From contig CP154954.1 in assembly GCA_039621445.1 (NCBI GenBank), positions 38,425,703 to 38,489,702 of the forward strand: a stretch of DNA of 64,000 nt. Reading direction: 5' to 3'. This stretch comes from Euglena gracilis (lineage: Eukaryota; Euglenida; Euglenophyceae; Euglenales). The notes under the pieces were generated by a model. The model was not told the origin of the DNA and ran no database searches. It worked only from the letters and a program-made list of their open reading frames with translations. Both the position numbers and the translations under genes were made by a program. This document shows, piece by piece, positions 19,301 to 31,300 of this stretch. Position 1 is the first letter of the stretch. Every line of letters starts with the position of its first letter.

Positions 19301-22300
19301 TAGAACACCTCGCATTTCTGGCAAACACCTTTTATTTTTCAGTCCACGAGACACAGTGTGTGTCCCAGTCCACGGGGACACACACTGTGTCTCGTGGACT
19401 CAGTCCACGAGACACAGTGTGTGTCTTGGGCCTCAGTCCACGGATATTAGGACAGAACCGGCGTCCGAAAACCCGTGGGGGGGGACGCCGGTTCTGTCCT
19501 GAACCCGGCGTCTCAAACGCCGGTTTTATCTCAAGAACTGTGCCTAAAACGCAGACTCTGCATTTTTTTAGAAACACAGATTTTGACCAAAGCCATGTTG
19601 CCAGGAACACAGCCTTGCAATAGAATAGAATTGCAATACAGGCGTCGAGCCCAGAAAATAGGTTTAACGTGGCCAAATTACTCCTCACCCGAAAGCTTTT
19701 CTTTCAGATGACCAGTGATAACAACTGGTTCAGGGCAAATTTGCCGAATGCTTTTTCTGAAGTCCCAGAAAATGATAATCTTCAGCTCCGTCCTTCCGTC
19801 TGTTCCATCAAAGTTCAGCCAGCTGTGATCACCTGACCACAAAATTTGGTTTTTTTCTGGTCCAAAACGCCTCCACAACCCCATAGGACCAAAAATGTCT
19901 TCAAAAAAGGGAGATCCAAAATGTCCAAAAAGTCACCAAAAATTCCCAATCTGACCAGCAACAGATTTCAATGGAATGGAAATCGACCGACATAAACGGG
20001 CGCCTGAATGGAAATCGACTGACATAAACGGGCGCCTGAATGGAAATCGACTGACATAAACGGGCGCCTGAATGGAAATCGACTGACACAAACAATTTCA
20101 GGCTGAAATCCGTTAATGTCAGTAGAATTTCAAGACAGGCGTCGGGCCCAGAAAATAGGTTTTAAGATTTTTCAAAAATGAGCATTTTTGGATTAATTTT
20201 CTACACACAAATTGTGGCTGAGCCCAGATTTCAGCCTGAAAACGTGTTCAGCCAGGGGGCCCCCGAAGGGGGCCCCCTGACGTTTTCAGGCTGAAATCTG
20301 GGCTCAGCCACAATTTGTTTGAAAACGTGCCTAACCACAGATGCCTTAATTGAAAACGTGTCATTGCCACAGATGCCCTCATTGAAAACGTGTCACCCCC
20401 CCCCTTTTTTTTTTTTTTTTCCCACTATGGCGAAACGCACGGCTAACTTTGTGAATGGTCTTTTGCCACCTCCCCCTAGGACGGAACTGTTCCTGGCTGC
20501 TCTCGCGGTATACCAGCAAGATGCCAAGAAGCCGAAGGTTGACCCCCTTCTGGCACCTTGCTGGCACAGGGCAACGTAAAGAAAAGGTCCGGCTCCGTGG
20601 GAGCAGAGGCTGCTGTTGCCAACTGTTTGGAGTTCGCCAAACTGTGTCAACATCGGAAGCATCTTATCCTGAGCTGCATGCTTTCTTTGTTGCCTGGATG
20701 GGATAGGAGCTGGAACCCAGCCTGTTGTTCGATGAGGCGAGCGTCATTTAACAATGTGTGGCTCAACGTGAGCAGCAGTCGGGAACTTTGTTCGTTTCAG
20801 GGAATTGTTCGGCAACCTCTTTTCTTCTTTGCCATTCCCAAAAATCCAAATTGGAGCTGAACAAAGTTGTGTGTGACGCCTGTGGTTTGGCATATCATTT
20901 TCATTGCCAAGATTTGCGGTGGCCACCAAAGTTTGGCTCTTTTTTTGTGTAAAGCGTGTCGTGTTCCGTGAGGTCCGCCACTCCGTGTCGTTGTGCTCCA
21001 AGGCAACCTAGCTTTCTGTTGTGTTTAGAGTGCCCTCGATCCGCCTCACTCGTTGAGGACCACCCGGCCTCGCAACCGCCCGCCGATTTTTCATGACAGC
21101 GTTTTTTGCTTTTTACTCAGGGTTGCCACAGATGCCTCATTGAAAACGTGCCTGACCACAGATGCCTTAATTGAAAACGTGTCATTGCCACAGATGCCCT
21201 CATTGAAAACGTGCCTAACCACAGATGCCTTAATTGAAAATGTGTCATTGCCACAGATGCCCTCATTGAAAACGTGTTCATGACCACGAATTTCAGGGCA
21301 GGCATTTGGCGGGCTGAACATGTTTTTAAGGCACGTTTTTAAAGAAATCAGGGATTTTTGAACAATTTTGCCCGATTTTCCAGCCGTTTGCCCGTCCACA
21401 AAACCAGCCCCCCCCCCAAATTTCGAGGTAGGGGGTGGGGGGGGGGGTCCCTCATCCATCCTCCCCGTCGGGCCAGGACTTTGGGAGATAAATAATACCC
21501 AGGGGTGTTCACCTCCTCCTCTGTCCCTCTACCCCCGGGGCACGAGGTATCAAAAAAAAAAAGTGGCAAGTTTTGGTTCATATCAGGTGGCCGCACCGTC
21601 CCCGGGCGGAATATTGGCCATGCTGGTTCTGGACGGGCCGACCTCTGGAGGTCGACAGAAATGGCCACTGACTGTGCTGCATTATCCCTCGGGCCGACCT
21701 AGTCAGCCCGACCTGTTGCTGCGGCCGCGCGAGGGGGGGGGGGCTCGGACCTGGCCAATCCACGCACCAATCCCCCATTGTATCTGCCGGCTGTAACTTC
21801 ACCTTCCAAAGCTGGTGTCTCCTCCGAGTCCCCCCCCCCACGTCCCAGACACACCCTATGGGTGGGGCGGGAGGGTCCAACCACACCCCACCATGCCGCA
21901 AAGGGGCAAAGCAACTCCCTGGAGATTTCACATCCAAGGACCTGATTGCCTCTTCATTCAACTGTTCCATTTCTTTCCTTTTCCCCCTCACAGAGAACAC
22001 CCAGATTATGCTGATGTTGCCATCAAGTCTGCCAAATTTGAGGCCATGGTGTCTCGAAAACATGCACCCAAGATGTCACAAAGCATCAATTTCTTCACCC
22101 CAATACCTCCTGGAACCCACAACCAGACAATGGCAAGGGAAAAGTCAAGGCTCAGCAAAAAAAATAATCTTCGCTCGGCCAGTGTCCTGGGACCACAAGG
22201 GGGGGGGGGGAATGACGGGGGGTTGCTTGGTTTTTTTTGCCATTTGAGAGAAAGTGAACTGGAGTGGGAGGAACATGGGGGGAGTGGGCAATAATTGAGG

Positions 22301-25300
22301 ACAAAGTGTCAAAATTCACTAGTAAGAAACACCATGTTTGCTTGGGGTTTTCACCAATGCTTTGATCCATTTGGTGTGGCAGAATCCAACGACGTTCCAA
22401 CCATCATCCATCCACCGCCATCACTGCCCTTTGCCATCTTGCAAGCAACAATCAAGAAAGTCACCAGAGGGTGGGCCATCATCGACAACAAGAGCACAAA
22501 TGGGGTCATGGTAAATCGCCAACCTATCCAGGCAGATGTGCCGATGCCCATCAAGTGTGTTCTGTCTTGTCAGGTTACCATGCTCCTCCTCATGAGACCC
22601 CCCCTGGCCAGCCAAAAGCAGGCCCTTTGACTGAAGCCAACCCCTCCCCCATTGATACCCTGGAATTCACCTGTTTGTGGAGCACCCACCCACCCACCCC
22701 TTGGGGTGCTCCCGGGGGGGGGAGGGGGGAGGCCCGGGGTTCATTCGGGAGCGTGATTTGGCCCTCCTTATTTTGCACACACAAGGGGATTTTGTTATTT
22801 TTGGCGGGGGTCCGGGGCATACAATTTCTTACCGACCCTGGGGGGGTCACTCCACTTTTTTAAAAACCAGTCAGTCACCCATTTTCAAAAAACCAGCCAG
22901 TCACTGCCCCCGGGGGGGGGGTCGGCCACTCAGAAAAACGGCCACTTTCCAGTTACTTTAGGCCATTTCAGGCCAAAAAAAAAATTTCCGGCGCCTTCGA
23001 CACCGGGGTCACTCAAGCCACTTTTGCCCGCTCCTGGCCGCCCCCCCCCCCGGGGGGGAGGGGGTCCGGGCCCAAAACCAGTCAGTCACTCTGAAGAAAC
23101 TAGTCACCCACCCCCCGGGGGGGGTCGGTCAGTGCTTTAGCAATTGCCTGGTCCGGGGGGGGGGGGGGGGGGGTGGCAGCCCCCCCCCCCCCCCCCGGAG
23201 GAGGCCGTAGGTCGACTAAGTTCGCATATTGGGGTTCATACGGGGGCGCGATTTGGCCCTCCTTATTTTTCACACACAAGGGGATTTTGTTATTTTGGGC
23301 GGGGGGGGGGGGTCCGGTGGGTGGCGCCCCCCCCCCCCCCCCCGGAGGCCGACTAAGTTCACATATCGGGGTTCATTTTTTGCAAATGGACCCCCGAACG
23401 GGGGGTTTCTGAAGGCATTTGGGTGGGTTTCGAGTCATTTTCCTCCATATTTGAATGAAAATTTTTGGAGGGGGGGGGCTTAAAATTTTTAGAGGGGGTA
23501 GACTGAAAATTGGTGGTCGGAGCGACTAGTCGCTCCGACCACCAATGGTCGCTAGGCCATCACCAACAGTCGCTAGCGACCACCAAAAAATCCATCACCA
23601 ATTTCCCGCAATGAGCCCATCACGGGCAAATACAGGGAGATGTTTAACCCCCCAAAATAACACCTTGATAATTGTGAACGGCCGGCAGCAAAAATTACTC
23701 GCCACTGGCGTCATGGTCCGAAGGCCAGGCCCCAGTCCTATTGAATGTCCAGGCCCTGGTCCCCCCTGGAGCCAAAAAAGCTTCAGTGGCAGAGAGCCAT
23801 GGGCAGACAGGGGGAAGCGCACCTGGGGGGGTTGCAGTCCTATGGCATACCCCTCTGGCGTCTTTGGCACCGCGGGGGTCAGTGGAATTTTGAAAGAAAA
23901 ATGGGGTTTGGTGGGCGGCCATTACACAAAAATCGTCCATGTCACCCGGACACACCGTGTGTCCGGGTTATGGGCGCCAAAGGCGCCCATAACCCGGGTA
24001 CACGGTGTGTCCGGGTTACAATGGACGATTTTTGTCTATATCCGTTGACTAAGAGGCCCAAGACACACACTGTGTCTCGTGGAACTTAGCCACGCAATGT
24101 CTACCCCGTATTTTTTTGCGATTTTTTGTCAAATTTTCAGTTCACGAGGACACACACTGCGCAGTGCCCTAATTCCCCCCCCAAATTAATGTGCAGTGCC
24201 CTGTTTGTGCGCACCCGCCAAAGGTCCGAAACTAGCTCCCTAAAAAGTGCGCACCCCCCCAAAGGAGAAACTGTCACATCTCAGGTCGGAAAGCACACAC
24301 AATTCTTCCATCCTCCAATCCCAAATTTGACACATTCCACCAGATGTGTCTCGTGGACTGGCAGTCCTCGAGACACAGTGTGTGTCCTCGTGAACTGAAA
24401 AAATCAAGAATTCCCACTGGTCCGACCAACAAGTGCCCCCCAATAACTTGGCCTTTCGGCAACTTTTGGCTTAGAGCATAAAGGTTTCTCGTGGACAAGT
24501 TTTACCACATTCCACTACCTGTCCTTGCAGTTTTTTCTTTCGGAAAATGAAGAAGACCGCAAACAGTGTGGACCGCATGCTCCCCCGACCCCCGAAACCA
24601 GATGAATATGTTGCTACACTGGAAAAGTATTTGGTCGATTTGCAGAAGGGCCCTGCTGTTGACCCAATACACGGTACGTTGTTGGCCAACGTGTTGGAAG
24701 AGAAGCCAAAAGGGACCGCAAAGGCTGAGCGTGTAGCTGTTACACGCCTGTTGGAGTTCCAGCAGGTGTGTAAACATCTGAACGCTCAGTATGAGGACCT
24801 GGATGGCTTTTTTCCCGCATGGGCTGGTTGGGTCATTGACCCCAGATATTTGTTTGATGAGGCTACCCTCATCAATCAAGCTGAGCAACAACGCCGGGCA
24901 CAGTGTGGCACCACATTCAACTTCGAGACATACCTGCCTTCTACCGTTTACAGCTCACGGTTGTCCGGTGACCATCTTTCCACTGCCCTGCTGCATTGCA
25001 TTAGATGTAGAACACCTCGCATTTCTGGCAAACACCTTTTATTTTTCAGTCCACGAGACACAGTGTGTGTCCCAGTCCACGGGGACACACACTGTGTCTC
25101 GTGGACTGCCAGTCCACGAGACACAGTGTGCGTCTTGGGCCTCAGTCCACGGATATTATCCCCAAAGGCTTTGACATCCTGCCGAAATACAACCAGATCT
25201 TACTTTGGTTTTGTGCCCATCATTTTCCCCTCCTACAGAGATGGCGATGTCATCACATTTGGAACCGACCAGTCAGACCTTGTGTACACTTTTGAGGTGT

Positions 25301-28300
25301 GTTCCAAGTTCATGTGGGTTCAGAGCCCAGCTGATTGTTCAATTGGTTTTGTCTGATTTTGCGGTATTAATGTAGTTTGCAATGTCAATTGGGGTTAACC
25401 ATGAGCCTTTTGCAATGCCTTGACCATGCCCCCCCCCCCCCCGACCTCCCCAAGCTATTCCCATAAGGGACAGGAATACCCCCCAAAGTGGCCACCCTCC
25501 AGGCACTGTGGGACCCCAAAATGGCCACTCTGGAGGGGGGGAGACACTTTGGGGGGGGGGTTCAAATTTTGGCCTTCAGTGCCTTTGGCGCCGAAGGAAA
25601 ATGGCCACTTTGAGGGGGGGGGGTGAACGAAAATTTGCCAAACCTTTTGGCTATTTTGGGGGGGTGAGGGTGGCTCACTGTCATAGCAGTTTTATGAGAG
25701 GTCAAAAAAAGTGCTCAAAATCGACGTTTTTTTGGACGCTTTTTGGACTTTTTTTTTTGGACGTGTTTTGCACATATGGCATAAAGTGGAACCCTTACAC
25801 TTACACCAAACACTCACAGTTTCGGGGATGTTTTGCCATGATTTTGGACACTTTTGCCAAAAATTTTGGAACCTTTTTGAAAATAAAAAGAATGGGGTTT
25901 TCAGAGATTTGGACTCCGTTTGGAACTTTTTTGCAAGTTTTTGGGACTTGCCAGTTTTTTTGTTCCCCTTTGCCTGCAGTGTGTTTTTTTTGAATACCTG
26001 TCCATCCAAACGCCGGCATAGCTGGCAGCTCGTGTAAAACGCAGCCAAAAAGATGGGTTTTTTTTGAAATATTTTTTATTATTTTTTTTTAAAAAAGCCA
26101 GGTACACCGGGTTGAATGCTGCACACGCAGCCCATTGACCAAGAGGGAGGTATCGCCGTCTGACCAAGGACAAACTGGAGGACATCTTATGCAGTAAAAC
26201 TGCGTCTTGTACGCATACTCTGTCCTGAGACTCAGACAGACTCAGGACGGAGTCCCCGGGGCCGGGGGGCCCACTAGCAGGGCTAGCTGGTGGAAAATTT
26301 TCAGTACCCACTTGCCTAAAATGCCCATTTTGGCAACAAATTCAGCCCAAAAAAACATGTCACCTGCACCCCCCTATTCCCCCCCAATTGGCTCATCGGC
26401 CTCCGGGACAAGACGACTGTTTCGAAAGTTTTAAAAATGTGCCAAATAAAGAAAAGTCATTGCAAATCCCACTATGCACAGGTCTTCCCCCTGTTTGTCC
26501 CCCCCCCCCCCGTAATGTTGCCACCACCTCACCCCACCCTCCCCACAGTGGCCACCCTTCAGGCACCGTGAGACCCCAAAATGGTCACTCTGGAGGAGCG
26601 GACACTTCGGGGGGGGAGGGGTCAAATTTTGGCCTCTTTGGCATCGAAGGCAATGGCCACTTTGAGGAGGGTAAACCAAACTTTGGCAAAAATTTTTGGC
26701 CACTTTGTTGGGGATCAGGGTATGATCTCATTTGATCAGCTGTGTTGCTCTTAAGAGCTGTGGGGTTGCACCGATTTGTTCAGAGATTGCACAGCCAGTG
26801 ATTTGTTGGATTTAGAGAGCTTTTGTAAAATGTCCCAACATTTTTTTTACTGCCAAGTGTCAAAGTCTCCATAACGGAATCTCAAAAATTTTGGTGAAAG
26901 GTCCCAGGCGTTTTGGCAAAAGAGCCCAAAATTATGGCAAAGTGGTCAACAATTTTGGCAGGAAGTCCCAAAATTGTGAGTGTTAGGTGTAAGTGTGGGG
27001 TGTGTGGGGGGATGTGTAGGGGGGAAACAGGCACCTATGCCGACCGCAGCCGACCGCGGCCGACCGCGGGTTTCAGGACTGTCATAGGTGGGGTGCCGAC
27101 CGCATCCGACCGCAGCCGACCGCGCAACTTTTTTCTAATTGATGTCAATTTTTCAGTGAGAATGAGGAATTAGGCTCATTTTTATCCCAGATGTTGAGAT
27201 TTTTCTGGCTCATCTGGCTCATGTTGTCACTTTTGGCCACTTTTTGCCATTTTTGGTCGCTTTTGTCCCCTTTTGGCCCATTTGCCACCATAATTCACCC
27301 ATTTTGACCTATTTTGACCGTTTTTGGCCACTTTTTGCCCACTTCTTGTAATTTTGGGCCATTTTGTCCTGCTCTTGGGCTCTGTGCTCGGAGGTGCCGC
27401 CAGCTGCGGAATGGTGAGCTTCTGCCTTGGCAGTGGGGCAAGGGGTGGAGGGATGGAGTCAGCAGCGGGGGCCATTGAGTCCGACGGCTCGTGTCGCATG
27501 ATGTTTTGATTGAACAAAGCATATGGCGGAGTTTCTCGATGAGGAGCACTTTTTCGCTGAGGCCGGCCAGCTTGGAGGTGGCATTCTGGGCCATTTTGGG
27601 CCATTTTTGACTATTTAAAGCCGCTTTCGACCTTTTCTTTTGTTATTTTTGCCCATTTTTTTGGTCTCTTTTTGGTCCAATTTGACCATTTTGAGCATTT
27701 TGCGCCAGTTTGTTGCCAAAAGTGAACAAAAGCTGCTAAAGTGACCCAAATTGGCCAAAAGCAGAGTCATTTTGGGCCATTTTGGGGGCATTTTTTTTGT
27801 TATTTTTGTCTGCTTTTGGAACTTTTGGCGATTTTAACCATGTTTTGCCACTTTTAGGCCATTCTTAGGTCAAGTTTGGCTGCTCTTGATGTCAAAAGCA
27901 ACAAAAAGATGTTTAAAGTGGCCTGAAAGTGGCCAGAAGTGGGTAAAAATGGCCAAAAGCAGAGAAAAGTAGTCAAAAGTGGGTTAAAGAGGCCAAAAGT
28001 GGTCAAAAGAGGTCAAAGCAAAGCAAAAGCTGGCCAAAAGCAGCCAAAACACAGCAAAAAGTGGGCAAAAGCAACAAAAGTGACCAAAACAAAGCAAAAG
28101 GCAGGAAATAATGGGCAAAGGCAGCAAAAGTCGACCAAAAGTCGGCAACAGTGGCCAAAAGCAGTCCAAAAGCATCAAAAGCTGGCCAAAAGCAGCGAAA
28201 AGTGGCCAAAAGTCGGCAACAGTGGATTGTGTGATTGTTATATATGCTCATTTTTTGTTGGCCTGCCCCCCCACCTACAGCCAACTACCTTGCTGACCGC

Positions 28301-31300
28301 AGCCGACCGCAGCCGACCGCGGCCGACCGCAGCCGACTGCAGGCTAAAATGTGGAATCTGTCAATAGGTGCTTGCTCGGGGGGGGGGGGGGGCTAGGTCC
28401 CCCCGAGCCATTCCCATACCCAATGTCAGACAATTACTCACTCCAATGTCGGGTCATTTTGAGTAATTTTTTGGGATGTTTGCAAAAATGAGCATATTAT
28501 CCAAAAACATTCAAAACATGAGAGATGTCGTCAGCACCCCCCCACCCCCCCCACTGTCCCACACACCCCTGCTGTCACCTCACACTTCGACGTCGTTGAA
28601 TGCCACTTTTGTGGGCAACTTTTTTGGCATCATTTTTTTTATTTACTCGGCCTTCCTCCTCGTCCGGGAGGGGCACCCCCTGGGACCTCCCCAGAACATC
28701 ATCCTTCTCTGTAAATGGCAAGGATCTATGTCCTTTTGTGCGCAAGTTCTTTTTTTACTTTTTTCGCGACTAATTTTGTTGGTGTGATGCATAAAGCTGG
28801 TTGTCTACTTTCGGACAAGATTTTGAGGTGAAAACCCAAAACAAGCACCAAAAACGGCCATCTTTGGCCATTTTGACCCTTTTTTTTGATGTTATTTTGT
28901 GCCCTCAAGAAGTTGAGAAACAAAGGGGATTGATTGACCCCCCAAAACATATGATGCAAATGTGCAATATTGTTTGTGAATGACACTTCTCAAAACTGAG
29001 TTTCCAGCGATTTCGGAACCCCCCCCCCCCCCGTGATCCCGCACATACCCCCCACACTCCCCCACACCCCCACTGTCACCACACACATGCCCATTCCTGG
29101 GAACAAAATGGGAACCCCCTAACAGTTTCAAGTTTGAGGGCCATATGACCGGTTCCCGTAGGCCCAGGTGAGCTGGCCCAGGGGTACCCTCATTTGGGGG
29201 TCCCCAGAGCACCCATCCAGTTTCTTTCAAAATTTGCAAGTTTCAGCATATCCGCATTTTTCCCACACCCCTGGGCACTAATCCTACCCAGGTTGCAGAC
29301 ATTTTCCTTTAATTCCCCGTCAATTTCAAGATATTTTCAAAAGATCAAAATTTTTGACTGGGAAATCCAAATGCCATGCCCCCCCCCCCCCAATCTGTTC
29401 CTATCCCGGACCCTGTGCGGCCCAATGGGAACAGTGTGGGGGGTAATGAAGCCCTTGAGACAACCTGTTCAACGGTATTTTGCTGCATTCCTGTTTTCCA
29501 TGTTTTGGGCTCTTACCATTTTCAGGCTATTTTGGAGTGAAAATATGGATTTTTAACACCATCTCAAAAATAATGGGCAGCCCTGAGTTGGTGCGACTGG
29601 GAAAAAAAAGTGAAGTGCGACCGCTGCAGAAATTTTGAAGTTTGTGCTGTGATCGTCACTGCATTTGTCAAAATTCTACCCATAAAACCCATAAAACACC
29701 CATAAAACTGTTGGGTGCTGCACTGCTGGTGCACAAAGCACAGGACGATATTTTAACCCCCCAAAATAACACCCTGACAATTGTGAACCAGCTGCTGGGG
29801 GGTTTAAAATGTCACCTTGTATTTTGTGAACCTTCTGCATGTTTTGCTGACCTGCAGCTTGGAGATTTGCTGCTTTGCATTTGTTCCATTTTTTTGATCT
29901 CATGCATTTGTTGTGTCGTGTCGGGCTGATCATTTTTTTGTCTTTTTGTTGCCATCATTTGTGCACAGTGGGGGGCATCATTTTTGTCCATATGGCCTTC
30001 TTGTTGTTGTTTTGAGTTATTCATGCCCATTTGGAGCCATTTTGTGTGTCCATCAACCGTAATTCTTTTTCAACAGGTGAATCGACGCCGAGCAGGCTGT
30101 GGGAGGCAAGAGCAAGTGGATGAAGAAATGCAGAAATTAAAGAAGCTTGCGGACGATGTATGACAATGCAATGGTTTTTGGATTGCATTATCAAAGCGTT
30201 TCCACCTGTGGAAATGGGCGTCATAACTGCCAGAGTGGGTTTTGGAACTTTGACAATCTTCCAGTGCCTCCCTCTCTATTTTCAATGTTGATTGTTGTTT
30301 GACAATTTTTTGACAAATTTGTGTTAACAGTTTATATGATTGTTTTAAATTCACAAATGCAGTGAATATGTATTGTAATTTTTAATTTTACATGTCACCG
30401 TCGGCCAGCTATGTGACTCACAGAAAAATGAGGTCATCCACATCTTCTGGTGCAGAAGCAATCTCCTCATCAATCTCCTTTCAAAATGATGATTTTCGTT
30501 GGTTGAGGCTGCATTTTTTTGGCCATTTTTCAGCCATTTTGTGTTTTTTCCCTGCTGATTTTTGTCAATTTTGCCAGCTTTGGAATTTTTTTGGCCAATT
30601 CCGAACATTTTTTTGGCCTTTTTTAGGGTGATTTCATGGTCACATTGAGGGATTTACTCCCAAAATATTTTAAAAATGACCAATGATTGCACATCAGATG
30701 TGTTGTGTTCTGTTTGCGCGAAATGTTAAAGTGACCAAGAACTGCCCAAACTAGCCGATCGCAGAATTCGAGAGCAAATTAGGAAATGGGGACCCAGCAG
30801 CAAACGTGGGCAGGGGTATGTCTTCTATGGCCAACCTCAGGTGGGGGGTGTCCCCCTCCTGGACCGGGGGGGGGACCCCCTTGGTTTGGTGTAACCAAGG
30901 GGGTCCCTTCCCCCCACCTAAGGGGGTCTGGACAGACGGGGGGGGGGGGGGGCCCCGGGACCGCCCAAAAAGGTCAAATTTTGTTTTTGGTGTTTGCGCC
31001 GAGAATTTTTTTGCGTTTTTGACAAATTAATGCTCAACGCTGTCCCCACAATAGCACATCTGGCCCTTTTGGGGGGGGACAGTCACCCAGACCGCGCAGT
31101 GTTCAGGTGGGGAGTGTCCCCCCCTTAGACCGGCGGGGAGGGGTCCGCCCCCGCCCCCACGTGCCCTTTTGTTGAAGGGCCAACCCAGATTTTTTGGCTT
31201 CTTTTGCCAGTTCTGTTCTTTTCAACCAGGTTAGGTTCAGGATTGTGGTTGGGGTGAGGAAAAGGGTCAGGGTCAGAAATCTGGCTAAAGCAGGCCAAAT

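Larger units (their letters stand above)
18456..19455 (+). mobile_element. hairpin-bounded repeat unit with unknown gene, copy A
   Basis: The unit starts with an imperfect hairpin (18460-18569), then a 150-bp spacer, a 40-bp-stem palindrome (18668-18748), an ORF (18836-19264), and a cluster of CAGTCCACGAGACACAGTG words, ending CAGTCCACGGATATTA. The same order is found at 23922-25156. Flanks differ outside these limits, so the whole behaves as one dispersed unit. No transposase or integrase motif is identified. Confidence 0.55.
23922..25156 (+). mobile_element. hairpin-bounded repeat unit with unknown gene, copy B
   Basis: Collinear with 18456-19455 but with two extra segments, about 24157-24345 (a GTGCGCAC-type repeat) and 24432-24494, that split the second palindrome and the stretch before the ORF. 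It ends with the same CAGTCCACGGATATTA. It lies in intron 3 of the FHA gene, so both copies are intronic. Confidence 0.55.
25297..30076. other. FHA intron 4: simple repeats, no supported gene
   Basis: Holds G/C runs, paired GTGGCCACCCTCCAGGCAC and ATGGCCACTTTGAGGRGGG segments (25490-25620 and 26550-26670), T-rich tracts, GACCGC arrays and GGCCAAAA repeats listed separately. No frame has recognisable motifs. Confidence 0.6.

Noticed and set aside
20325-21285. CRISPR-like arrays with 32-bp spacing
   Set aside because: The units are contiguous tandem repeats with no distinct spacers and no cas genes, inside an intron of a eukaryotic gene.
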